Shown here in pieces: positions 10,368-20,934 of a DNA stretch of 64,000 nt. Origin of the DNA: Cocos nucifera. Taxonomy: Eukaryota; Streptophyta; Magnoliopsida; Arecales; Arecaceae. The notes below the pieces were generated by a model that saw nothing but the letters and a program-made list of their open reading frames with translations, searched no databases and was not told where the DNA came from. The stretch is taken from positions 124,001 to 188,000 of the forward strand of contig QRFJ01000753.1 of NCBI GenBank assembly GCA_006176705.1, given 5' to 3'. Both the position numbers and the translations under genes were made by a program. Each line of letters starts with the position of its first letter. The stretch's first letter is position 1.

Positions 10368-11412
10368 AGTTCCACCATACCAAAAGCGTATGACCCTGTA
10401 CCAAAAAATATGGTATGGTACCAAAGCAAGACTCGGTACAAAGGCATACCAAGCCTCAGTGCATCAAACCAACCCCCATATCATGCATCATGACCATGGA
10501 TTGCCAACTCAAAACCATACTCCATACCAGCCAACTAATAGTATGAGTCAGTATAGCTCCATACCAGATCCGAACCGACACAAAAACAAGGGATGAACCA
10601 AGGAGGAAAGGAGAGAGAAAGAGAGAGGAGGAAAAAGAGAGAGGGAGGAAGGAAAGGGAGGCCAGCAAAGATGCCAGCGGTGGCTATCAAAGGGCCATAT
10701 AGGCCTTCAGAGGGCTGCCAAGGCCTTTTGGGCTCCGTGGTCCTCCACGAGGGGAAATGAGAGCAGAGAGAGGAAGGAAAAGAAGAGAACTGAGAGGAAG
10801 GCAACGAGGAGGCTGCCAGAGGGCCACCAGGCCTCGCGGTTACTGTGGTTCGAAACACAGGCGACACCCCTATTTCATCGCATTTTTTTAAAAATACGAT
10901 AAATAGTGAAGTTGGCAATAAACTTTTAAAAAACGCAACAAATCCATTACCAACTTCACTATTTATCAGATTTTTAAAAAAATATGATGAAATAAGGACA
11001 TCACCCTTGTTTCTAACCTACAGCAACCGCGAAGGGGATTTGGGCTATTTGGCGGCCACCCGATGGCCCTCTGGTAGCCTCCCTACCATCTTCCACTCAC
11101 TCCTCTTCTCTCTCTTCTCCTCTCTCTCCCCCCTCGCATCTCGTAGAGGACCGTGGAGCCCTAGAAGCCTTGACGGGCCATTGGTAGCCTCGGCAAGCCA
11201 CCATCGGCCACCTCCAACCTTTCCCTCTCCTTCCCTTCCCTCCTCTCTCTCTTCCTCTCTTTCCTTCTCCCTCACTCTGTTTTTGCTGGCAATTTGAATC
11301 AAACATCCAAACTGCACTAATTAGCTACTGGTACGGGTGGTTCAACAAACCATGGTCATGGCACTATATCAATATGGAACCTATATGGGGTCTAATACTA
11401 AGATTGTGAACT
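10368..11412. mobile_element. long fold-back element FB3 (hAT-like), in HflX intron
   Basis: A roughly 1-kb inverted repeat centred near 10927. Left of the axis CCCTATTTCATCGCATTTTT and AAATAGTGAAGTTGGCAATA pair with ACCAACTTCACTATTTAT and AAATATGATGAAATAAGG on the right. Outward, both arms have GAGGCC/GGCCTC-rich segments, then GAGAGAAAG versus CTCTTCCTCTC tracts (10607-10660 and 11215-11275), then GGTAC/TACCA-rich outer parts. The axis sequence is shared with FB1. Outer ends are approximate: CAAGTTCCACC on the left, and no clean mirror on the right. It lies in the same HflX intron as FB2. Confidence 0.65.
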
Positions 11413-11515
11413 TTACCATCAGCCATTGACTAGTATGCTACAAAACACAACAAATAAACACAAGTCTCGAAAAAAAAAAAGGGCACCTTTTCCAAACCTA
11501 GGCTTTTGAACATAC

Positions 11516-11597
11516 ATACATACATACATACATACATGTACGTACCTACATATGTATACACACATACATACATACATCCATGCATATATATATATGC
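11516..11597. repeat. CATA / TA microsatellite
   Basis: A run of CATA tetranucleotides with interruptions, ending in (TA)n. Simple-sequence repeat inside the HflX intron 9060-11978. Confidence 0.9.
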
Positions 11598-11978
11598 TTT
11601 GTCAAGTTTGCATACCTATATAACATAGCTTTAATGTTAGCTTGTTTCCTTCTACCTTTCAAACATAAGTAGATTTATAGTTCCTTATGTGTTTTAGGGG
11701 GCAGTAAGAATAAAAGGTTCATATTCTCATCAGGATGCATGTGGTTGCATGAATCCAATAGCACTAAAATATTTATGTACTTCATCAAAAGCATCCAAGT
11801 AATAAGTTTCATATAAGCAAGAAAAAACCAAGCCTTAAACCCCTGATTACTAAGTTATTCAAGTTGCCTACCAAATACCTATAACATGGTTCCCATCAAC
11901 ATAATCGAGCAGAATGAACATGCTTCATGGTTTATGTAACACAAAAAGAAAGTTTTTGCACCCACTAGCATGACATAC

Positions 11979-12116
11979 TTGAGTGCGTAATATACGCTTG
12001 TCCACTTCAATTTGTTTCTCACCCATTCCTTTAACCTTGCCTCCTGCTTGACGTTCAAGGTGAGTCCACATTTTTGTCAGCCTGGGAAGTTGGTATTCCA
12101 TTTGTGCCAAAGAAAC
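11979..12116 (-). CDS. HFLX: GTPase HflX, exon C
   Basis: A 138-bp exon of exactly 46 codons, from VSLAQMEYQLPRLTKM to VDKRILRTQ. It contains the HflX signature region MEYQLPRL, GGKVKGMGEKQIEVDKR, which is glycine-rich and joins the N-terminal domain to the helical linker. The acceptor is TTCTTTAG and the donor GTATGT, phase 0 at both ends. Upstream it follows exon B after a 573-bp intron with an unusual GC donor. Downstream lies a 2,919-bp intron with two fold-back elements. Intact frame. Confidence 0.94.
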
Positions 12117-12689
12117 CTAAAGAAGATAAAATAATTTTAACAAGAAATTCCAAATCCCCAAATATTGCTTTCGTCATGTAGATATTATAAGGTTGTAATG
12201 CACATGACAATGAAAAAACCGCAAATATTGTCCAAACTATTGTAGTTGCATGATAAAATTAAAAGAATATGAGTTCTTAAATGTTAAACATTTTCGACAG
12301 GAAAACAACTAAATAGTATATCAGAATAATTAGTTGTACAAGTGTTCCTTATTATTAAAAAGCATAATTATAAAGGAACCTAATTCGTCAAGGAATGAAC
12401 ATTGTGCAAAATTATTTCAAGTCAAGACAGAACAAATACTGAGAAGCAGAGGAAAGAAAATATACATATAAATTTGGAGAATTTGTTTAAAAAAAAAAAA
12501 GGTCGAGCAAAAATAAACATCTACCCTTGAAAGATGTTGTAATAACCTCGATTTAGTAGGTGGAAACTGGATTTACAATTATTTTCATTTCTAACAAGAA
12601 TAGTTTTCATGACAAAAGCATAAATCACTGACTTAGGTTAGTGTTAGGTAAACAAGCTCAAATTCTAAATAGTGATGCAATAGCGTTGC

Positions 12690-12804
12690 CTGTAATGCAG
12701 CTTCATGAGTTGCAGCCCTTTGATTGAAAATGTCCAGGATGAGAGCAGTTCGATCACATACACGCACATCCCCACCAAATGCCTTCTCTAAGTTACGCAG
12801 TTGT
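12690..12804 (-). CDS. HFLX: GTPase HflX, exon B
   Basis: A 115-bp exon encoding QLRNLEKAFGGDVRVCDR through HEAALQ (38 codons after a split glycine codon). This is the HflX N-terminal ribosome-contacting domain core (RTALILDIFNQRAATHEA). The acceptor ATGCAG is followed by A, which completes the glycine codon begun as GG at 52209, so the junction with exon A is exact. The donor after CAG reads GCAACG rather than GT, giving a probable GC-AG intron; exon C continues precisely with VSLAQ. The intron upstream of this exon is 39,404 bp. Confidence 0.93.
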
Positions 12805-12829
12805 CTGCATGTCAAAATTCCAAATGCAA

Positions 12830-14121
12830 CCAGGATTAAAGCTCTACTTCAGTTCCACATACATCAAATACCACTTCTGTAATAAGGATGATAAAGAAAT
12901 ACATATACGAAAGTAAGAAAATTAATATAAGCATATTCATTGTAGAAATATAGTTATTGGAGATTTCTAGACATACTTGCAGAAATTTCTTCAACACCAT
13001 TTTAAGAACAATAAAGAATACATGAACCTTGCAAAATATATCATCTTAAATTAACCAAATTGAGAAAAACAGGCAGCATTAGAGGCTGCAAGCACATGGA
13101 AATTAATGGGAACAAAAGAAGATCTTTTAAATCATAATAAAAACTGCAAATAAGTTTCATTAATATGTTAATTGTAGATATCTTATATGAAATGTGTATC
13201 TAAATGGTAAATATATTATAGGAAATGTCACTTGGTGGAGATCAAAATAGAAGAAAATAGATCTAGGGAAATAGGAAATCCGATGGTTAAACTGTAAGGA
13301 TGTAGAACAGAGTTTTGATTAATTATGCATGCTTTCCCTCAAGTTTCTCTGCTCCCAAACAGAAGTCTAGATCTTAGATTTCTTTACATCTATAAGATCT
13401 ACCCATGCCTTTCATATAAACAGATAAGCCAAACTATAAATTTAATGCAACCGAACTTCCTTATGGAGACTTTAGATTTCAAAGAGAAATGTTCTCAGAA
13501 GATTTGTACAGTCTGAAACTAGAATCTTTCCTTACTTATCAGATGGCCAAGGATTTTCCTTTAAAATTTAAATCCAAATTTTTCACTCATTGGCATTGTT
13601 TGGATAAAAATCACAAGGCCCTTTAGCCACCAATTTAATATTTCCCATCTGGCCTATAGGCTGATTTAGAGTTTATGATCCCATAATCTGGTCGTGATTC
13701 ACAAGCACATTTACAATATTCCCTATGCTAACGTAAGGGGATGATAGGGTGAGCCCTAGTAATTAATGAAACAGGAAATGAAGACAACACAATAAGTCAA
13801 AAGACATTCAAAAAAAAGTGAATATATGGAAGTGATTATCAATTTAGCATCTCTTTTCATCATATGGATATTCCATGCTTTAATATTTCAGGAGCAACCT
13901 TCAGTTATTTTTATGCATATCACAAGCACCAAGTTAGCTAACTTACATCTTCAGTTTGGCCAGCAAAAAAGAAACAAATTAAGAATCTCAAAAGGAATGT
14001 TAGATTCTTAATGTTCCAGACAATGTAACAGATTTTGTACATGAGAATCTATATTCTGGTATGCCCAAAGGCAGCCAGAAGTCCTATTTGATGCAATGCA
14101 GCTAAGTTAAAATCAGATTCT
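12830..14121. other. intron sequence, nothing recognised
   Basis: AT-rich sequence without coding similarity, element ends or RNA genes. It is probably original intron sequence next to the splice acceptor. Confidence 0.5.
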
Positions 14122-14129
14122 ATCTACAG

Positions 14130-14482
14130 CAAGGTTTGCGGACTCGATACTAGCACCCGTACCAGTTGCCGGTCAGTACAGTACGGTACCATACCATATC
14201 GCTTCGTACTGCCAATAAAAAAATCAAAAAAATCCCACCCAATGGTCCAAAAAATATATATATATATATATATCCCATACCAGACCGTACCACTCCATAC
14301 CGGTGCCGTACTGACCCATACCGGACCAAACCGCCCAGTACTGGCCCATACCATACTGTACCGACCGGTTCGGTCCGGCTCAAGCCATTTTCCAAAAAAT
14401 CGATCTAAACCATTCCGATTCCCCACCGGTACGGTATGGTACGGGGTGTACCAGCCGATTCGGGCCGGTACGGAAAATCTTG
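14130..14482 (+). mobile_element. hAT-like MITE copy 1 (GGTAC-rich)
   Basis: Begins CAAGGTTTGCGGACTC and ends GGTACGGAAAATCTTG; the reverse complement of the end starts CAAGATTTTCC, giving imperfect terminal repeats. Flanks ATCTACAG (14122-14129) and ATCCACGG (14483-14490) match at 6 of 8 bases, as an aged 8-bp duplication. The interior is filled with palindromic GGTACGGTACC-like words, a CCACCCAATGG core and a (TA)n run (14256-14273). Same family and orientation as 30160-30489 and 41420-41750. Confidence 0.8.
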
Positions 14483-14559
14483 ATCCACGGGATGCAAAAT
14501 GGATGGCCTAGCGCAAGTTTCAGAGTTACCTAGCAGAAAACTAAAGCAAGCTACGCGAT

Positions 14560-15500
14560 AAAAGCAAATCTATTGAAACAAAAGGCTAAGGATCCAGATA
14601 CTAAGAAAGAAACTGCAAGAAAGGATAATTAGCAGAATCTTTCTTTGCTATGAAGACAGCCTTATTGTTGCCAAGGACTCCACCAATTGACACCTATGAG
14701 ATGCTTCATGACTAAGGAATTTATCAACTAGTCACATTGTTGTTCCCCAGAATCCACCAAGATCGTGCAGAATCCACCACTTAGAAAGAGAACACCAAAG
14801 TGCACCCAATAAAAGAGAAGCTTTGTTTATTTTTCAAAACCAAGTAGATGGGGGATATTTATAGCAATGGGATACAAAGACCACAGAAATCCTATTTATT
14901 TATGGTACAGTTTCCTAAAAAGAAAAGTAGAAGATGCCTACAAAAAGGTAATTTTCTAGATCTAGTAAGGCATGTAAACAAATTAACAAGTGTTTCTAGA
15001 AGGAAAAAACAAGAAAAGTTAACCAAAAGTATAGAAAATTCATCATTAATTGACAAGGCCGCAGCATGGCATTTTCAAAATTATGTTGAACTTCATCAGC
15101 AATGTGTCAACATGAAAGGTTTTTGATGAGATAGCCATAATTTTCTTGTCAAGCTTCAATTAAGGTGATTCAAGATTTGATGGAAAGCTAACTTGATGTT
15201 GGATGTCTTGGAAGTGGTTTGGGCTTGAAATTCAACTTGTAATGATTATAGACTCATGGTGATGCCACCTTTGGGACTGACGTATGGTGGTCAACAATTT
15301 GACCTATTATTAACTTATTTGCATTATTAAAAAAAAAAAAGAAGCCCATTGGATACTTGTTAGTCAACCACCACATAGTGACTTTCCTTTATTAAGCCTA
15401 CGAGAAGTTTGAAGGCAGCCTTGGTAAGTTATGGCAGTGAAGAGTGCAACCTTGATCCTCATGCTTGTTCCAATAGTGTGGCTGTGTCTTCTCAATGCAA
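14560..15500 (-). repeat. LTR-like dispersed repeat R, copy 1
   Basis: Aligns over about 900 bp, diverged, with 45830-46690 in the same orientation. Shared words include TGCCAAGGACTCCACCAA, AGAAAGAGAACACCAAAG, AGAAATCCTATTT, GTGTTTCTAG/TGTTTCTAG and TTGAAATTCAACTT. On the minus strand both copies carry a TATAAATA box followed by CCC (near 14860 here), as LTR promoters do. They may be the LTRs of an outermost, older minus-strand element; terminal TG/CA ends and duplications were not found. Confidence 0.5.
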
Positions 15501-15509
15501 TTGAACCAC

Positions 15510-16942
15510 TATATCCAGCCAAGAACGGTCAACCTCGGGAAGGGCCCGCACAACTACAATGGTGGAAAACTGCAAAACTTAATATTTAAAAGAAAGATTT
15601 GAATTTAGGTCTCATCCTTAATTAGTCATAACGGATATGACTAACCTAGTGACATGAGCTAACTCGAATCATAAGCCACCTAATTCAAAACTTAATCGAC
15701 CAAGTTGGCCAAGCCTGATCATTGGGAGGGTTACCGATGCTTGCCTTAGACACTACTTGTGCATGGCTAGATAAGCATGATCCCAATTAAAAACCATGAT
15801 CCAGAATTGTCTTAGACTCCAATTGGTCAACAAGAATCGAATAGATCAGCCTAGACTCAAGCTCGAACCACTGAGCCTAATTAGGTCTTAAGTTAATTGA
15901 CAATATGTGGCTGTTAATCAATCTGACTAACCTACAATTATTGTTTTTGGTCATGAGCTAACTTGATCCAATCCAAATCAACTTTTGATTCGGTTTGATC
16001 AACCGCTCAAACTAAACCTAACCAAGCTACCCATACCCAAAACCCATGTATTATGAAATTATTTTACATCTTAAATTCTCAATTTTAGATCTCTTTAATT
16101 TCATATCTTAATTCTTAATTAAGTACATGGGTCTAACTTAGATGTCTAAACAACTTTAGATTTAAATTACATAGGATGTATCTCATACAAATTTTCTACT
16201 TAAAGTTGAGTCGACTCACCCTGGACACGAGTTGACTCATCACACTGAGTCAACTCGACTCTGAGACCGAGTCGACTCGCCGAGATGAACAGAAATCCTA
16301 TAGCTTCAGCCTGCTAAACTGAGTCAGCTCGTCTACAAACCGAGCCGACTCTTCAGGATCTCGAGTCGACTCCAACAAAAATGAGTTGACTCACCAAGGT
16401 CTCAAGCCGACTCAAACCAAAATCGACTCGACATGCAAACAGCAACAAGTTCTAAACATTTCTGATCATACATGCATCATTAAAAGTTCTAATTTAGATA
16501 TGCAAACACTTTTCAAATCTAAACAACTTTATCATGCATCATAAATAAACAGATTTTAGGTTTTTGGATCTAGAGTTTTGCAGAAAGTAAGTTCTTCTTT
16601 TCGCGGTTCTTCTTTATGAGATGTGATCATAGCGGCACCCCTACACGCCATAAGAGAACCCATTGATTAGGCAAGAGAAGGACGTAATCTTTGCTTCCTC
16701 TTATGACCAGACGGCCACGGTGATTAACCCATTTTGAGTACTTGGCTACTAAGATATAAAACTAAATCTACATATCACATATGTACAATTAGATCTACAT
16801 ATCAAATATGCATACAAATATGTCATATATTCAGATCTAGTATAATCATGCCGATTTTAATCTAAAACTCCTTTTAGATCTACTCAAAGCTTCAGATCTC
16901 ATCTAAAAAGGATCTAATTTAGATCTATGTTCCATGCATAAC
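15510..16942 (-). other. 5' leader / internal remnant of outer copia element
   Basis: Lies just inside the primer-binding site of the outer copia LTR (minus strand) and therefore should be its untranslated leader and gag region. No gag frame was recognised, so the internal region is truncated or decayed. It holds the GAGTCGACTC cluster described separately. Confidence 0.4.
16207..16432. repeat. cluster of GAGTCGACTC-type palindromes
   Basis: About fourteen variants of the 10-bp palindrome GAGTCGACTC (GAGTTGACTC, GAGTCAACTC, GAGCCGACTC and similar) occur in 226 bp at irregular spacing. Each is self-complementary or nearly so. Confidence 0.85.
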
Positions 16943-16957
16943 CTAGCTTTGATACCA
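16943..16957 (-). promoter_or_regulatory. primer-binding site of outer copia element (initiator Met tRNA)
   Basis: On the minus strand the sequence reads TGGTATCAAAGCTAGG, two bases after the LTR end CA. TGGTATCARAGC is the usual initiator-methionine tRNA primer site of plant copia elements. Confidence 0.8.
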
Positions 16958-17846
16958 GTTGAAAGGATCGAGAGTTGCACCAGATCGATCAGAGTCTAAG
17001 ACAACGGATTTCAAAAATTTTAACCGATCTGGCACATAAGACAAATTTAAATCAGATCAATAATCATAAAATCAGCATATTAAATAAAGAGGAATGTGAT
17101 AATCTTTATCACCTTGCACGGATAGATAAACACCACAATTCGAATATCGTGGATCTAAAGGAGGTTCGCTATTGAGCCGCGCTTAGCCTCTACAGGTATC
17201 CACCGAGATCAACCTTGGATCGTCCTTCTTGAGAGCCTTTCTTGATCTTAGATCAACTTTTGATCTTCCTCACAATCTCAACCTTTGAGAACTTGCTTCT
17301 TCCTTTTCTTGGCATAAGACAAGATTTGCCTAATAGCCTTAGGTGAGTGGAGATATGGACACCCAACTCCTTGGGCTAGGAATAAAAGGGAAAGAGAGAG
17401 GTGGCATGGACACAAGGAAAGGAGATAGAAAATCTGATTTTTTATCACTTGGCAAACCCTAAAAAGGCTACCAATAAATAGACCCCTTAGTGTGAATTCA
17501 AAATTCAAACCAATCAGAAAAAATGGCTGGTCATCACCTCATGATGACACCTTCCCTTAAATCAGAATTTCTTCCCAAGAAAAAACAATCTAAAAGAGAA
17601 TGTTATCTCTCCAAAAAGGTAAGTAGAGTGGGCGGCAACACTTGGCATCCACTGGTCCTCATCCATGCAAGAGAGAGAGGAGGCGTGTGCCCTCTCTCCC
17701 TACTCATGCTGAAATCAAAGACGGGTGTGTGCCCTTCTCATTCTCCACATGAATTTGATGTGGCTGGCACTCATGGAACCAACCAAAAGAAGAGGAGGCA
17801 TGTGCCTCTCTTGATCTCCTCCAGAGGTGGCATGCGCCCCTTCCAT

Positions 17847-18029
17847 TGTTGAAAGAATTGATCGCGATAACCCAGCAATCAGACTAAGGGCCTTTATATA
17901 ATAGGTACATAAATAAAAACTTCCTAAGTTACCCTCATTACAATACAAGCACAAGACAACTCATCAAGGGTAAGATAGAAAAGATAAATAAGGCAACATA
18001 AAATAACTAAAAATAACAAAGTCTCAACA
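17847..18029 (-). repeat. 3' LTR of the 183-bp-LTR copia element
   Basis: 183 bp, TG...CA ends, about 95 percent identical by eye to 40872-41054. The polypurine tract (minus strand GAGGAGGAG) lies directly outside at 18030-18038. Confidence 0.95.
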
Positions 18030-18036
18030 CTCCTCC

Positions 18037-18700
18037 TCAAGCTGGAGTATATAGATCTCGCAAACCCAATTTAAAGCAACAACTCACAAAAGATTGTTTG
18101 AAGAGTGCCTTAGTAAATATATCTACTGTTTGATTAGCTGAACGAACAAATGGTGTAGTCACCAGCTTCTTAAGAATAGCATCACGAACAAAATGGCAGT
18201 CCACTTCAATAAGTTTAGCCCGTTCATAGAAGATAGGATTTGAGGTAATATAGATGGCTGATTGATTGTCACAAAACATTTCCATAGGTGTAGAATGAGA
18301 GAAGCCAAGTTCAAGTAAGATTTTTTAATCACATGAGTTCTCCAACTATATGAGCCATATCACGATATTCGGCTTCTGAGTTGGAACGAGCAATAGTACT
18401 CTGCTTTTTGCTTTTCCAAATAACTAGATTGCCACCTAAGAAGGTGCAATAACCAGTAGTGGAACATCTATCTTCACACGATCCAGCTCAATCAGCATCA
18501 GTAAAAGCAGTAAGCTAATAATGACCATTCCTGTTATAAGTAAGCCCTTTTCCAAGGCAGCTCTTTAGATATCTTAACACCCGACATGCAGCTTTCCAAT
18601 GACAAACTCTAGGTGCATTCATAAACTAGCTCAGGACACTAACAGTGAATGAGATATCAGGTCGAGTCACGGTAAGATAGTCAACTTGCCAATCAGCCGC
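18037..18700 (-). pseudogene. copia RNase H (decayed)
   Basis: Minus-strand translation gives FCDNQSAIYITSNPIFYERAK and IEVDCHFVRDAIL, the C-terminal half of copia RNase H. An open stretch covers 18037-18285 and ends LRDLYTPA just before the polypurine tract. The upstream half (towards 18700) is broken by stops. In an intact element this domain degrades the RNA strand during reverse transcription. Confidence 0.85.
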
Positions 18701-18959
18701 CTATAGCATGTACAATCTCCAAACAAGTCACCATCTTCGGTTGTCAGCTTGAGGCTAGAATCCACCGGAGTTTCAGCAGGTTTGGAATCTAGCATACCAA
18801 TTTCTTGTAATAAATCAAGAGTATACTTACGTTAAGATAGATTTAGTGTGTTCTTGGTACAGACAACTTCAATACCAAAAGAATAGTGCAGTGATCTAAG
18901 GTCTTTTATCTGAAATTTAATCTTAAGCTACTGTTTAGTCTGTGTAATTATCTGCAAGT

Positions 18960-19812
18960 TATTTCCTATCACAATGATATCATCAACATAAACCACAAGT
19001 ATAACCACACTATTATCCCGATGACATACAAATACAGAATGATCGGCATAGCACTGGGTAAAACCATATTGATCAATGGTTCTGCTGAATTTATCAAACC
19101 AGGCCCTTGGTGACTGCTTAAGACCATAGATAGCTCATTGCAGTCTGCAAACTTACTCATCCTCCCCTTGAACCACATAACCTAGAGGTTGATCTATATA
19201 CACTTCTAATTCACCATAGAGAAAGGCATTTTTAACATCTAGTTGATGAAAAGGCCAATCTAGATTGATAGTAAGAGAGAGAATTACTCTTATAGAGTTC
19301 AACAGAGCTACAGGTGAGAAGGTTTCAAAGTAATCCACCCCATATGTTTGTGTGAACCCTTTGGCAACAAGTCTTGCCTTGAGTCTCTTAACAGATCCAT
19401 CAGGTAGGTACTTGATAGTATACACCCAGCAACATTTCATAGTTTTCTTTCCAGAAGGTAAAGTAACAAAGGTCCAGGTATTTCTAGACAGCAAAGCCTT
19501 CATCTCATCATCCATCACAGCCTTCCACCCTGGTACAGCAATGGCTTCCGCAAATATCTTGGGTATAGAAATAGAGGATAGAGATGATACAAAAGAAGTA
19601 ATACTTTTAGGTAGATGTAATATGGAAATGAAATGGGATATAGGATGAGAGGAGATTCCTCTTTTACCTTTCCGCAATGCTCTGGGCATGTCAAGATCAG
19701 ATTGAGCTAGATCTATAAGACTGGTAGAGGGATTGGTAGAGGTAGGAACAGGTAACTCAGGACCAGGAGATCCACCACAACCAGTTTTCTTACGCCTAGA
19801 ATAAACCTGCAA
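18960..19812 (-). pseudogene. copia reverse transcriptase (decayed)
   Basis: The first open part (19153-19812) has AIAVPGWKAVMDDEMKAL, LVAKGFTQTYGVDYFETFSP and LDVKNAFLYGELE, the N-terminal blocks of copia RT. A stop and a frameshift follow near 19150. The catalytic box is still present at about 18966-19020 as VVYVDDIIVIGN. In the family the product makes cDNA from the element's RNA. The aspartates are kept but the frame is broken. Confidence 0.92.
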
Positions 19813-19976
19813 AGATTTTTCAATCTAACATGATGCATCTTCAGACTTCAAAAGTGGCTCATCATCGTCAATAGAGATAATAGGTAAAGGAGTAGGACCT
19901 GAAATGACGGACTAGCTTAAGGATTCTCCCTCAAATGAACAAAAGGGTGTAGATTCGAAAAAAGTGACATCTAAAC

Positions 19977-20930
19977 TTATAAAGATTCTTCTACTAACTG
20001 GATCATAGCATTTATATCCCTTTTATGTTCGAGAATATCCAATAAAGATACACTTAACAGCCCTAGGGGACAACTTGTCTTGAAGATGATGAATATGTAC
20101 AAAGCAACAACCAAAGATTTTAGGAGGAATTGAAAACATATTCTCATTGGGAAACACAAGTTGGAATGGAGATTTACCATTCCGAACCCGAGAAGGAGCA
20201 TGATTGATTAAAAAACATGTAATAAGAAAAGCATCGCTTCAGAACATTTTTGGAACAAACATATGAAGTAAGAGAGTTCTTGCAACTTCTAAAAGGTGAC
20301 AGTTTTTACATTCAACTATCCCATTTTGTTCTGGTGTATAAAGGCATGAGGTTTGATGGATAATCCCATGACTAATACAAAAGTCAACCAATTGGGTTTG
20401 AACATTAATGCATTGTCAGTTCAAAGGATTTTAATAGGCACACCAAATTGAGTTTTTATTTCATGTAAAAGAACATAATGTACATTGAGTACTTCAGATC
20501 GACTCTTCAGAAAATAGAGCCACGTCATCTGAGAGTAATCATCAATGAAGGAAACAAAATACTGAAAATTATTTATAAAAGGAATCCATAATGGAACCCA
20601 AACATCAAAATGGACAATATTAAATAAAGCAGAACTTCTAGATTGGACTCTACTGGGATACAACTAACGCGTGTGTTTGCCTAATTAACAAGCTTCACAC
20701 TCAACTACTGACTCACTGGATAGAGAGAGAATCATCTGACAAAGAATATGAAGTGAAGAATGTCCCGGACGAGAATCCCATTGAAAAGCAGGAATGTCAT
20801 GGACAGAAGCATATGTGACAATGGTAGATTGAGGTGGAGAGCTCCTAAAGTCATTAAAATAATAGTCCCCCTTTCTCACGGCCTCCACCAATCATCCTCT
20901 TCATCCTGAGATCCTAAAAAATACAAAAAT
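19977..20930 (-). pseudogene. copia integrase and GAG-pre-integrase (decayed)
   Basis: In minus order: the HH-CC pre-integrase segment (WDSRPGHSSLHIL near 20760, ending VECEAC near 20690), then the core with FDVWVP (usual form DVWGP) and FVSFIDDYSQMTWLYFLKSR (20480-20640). A C-terminal piece with FLGYSRT-like sequence in a shifted frame lies near 19990-20070. The start is cut at 20934 by the gypsy insertion: the motif TFFPDFCIFQDL is split, its first half at about 39050-39075 and its second at 20905-20934. Stops and frameshifts are present. Confidence 0.88.
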
Positions 20931-20934
20931 CAGG

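Noticed and set aside
8716..12804. Bacterial hflX gene
   Set aside because: The coding sequence is split by introns with plant splice sites and surrounded by plant retroelements.
14124..14426. Open frames through the MITE (100 and 81 codons)
   Set aside because: They translate the GGTAC-rich palindromic filler; the same frames appear in the other MITE copies only by repeat content.
17523..17852. 109-codon plus-strand frame
   Set aside because: It crosses the end of the outer copia LTR and the 183-bp LTR junction, so it is a chance frame made by an insertion.
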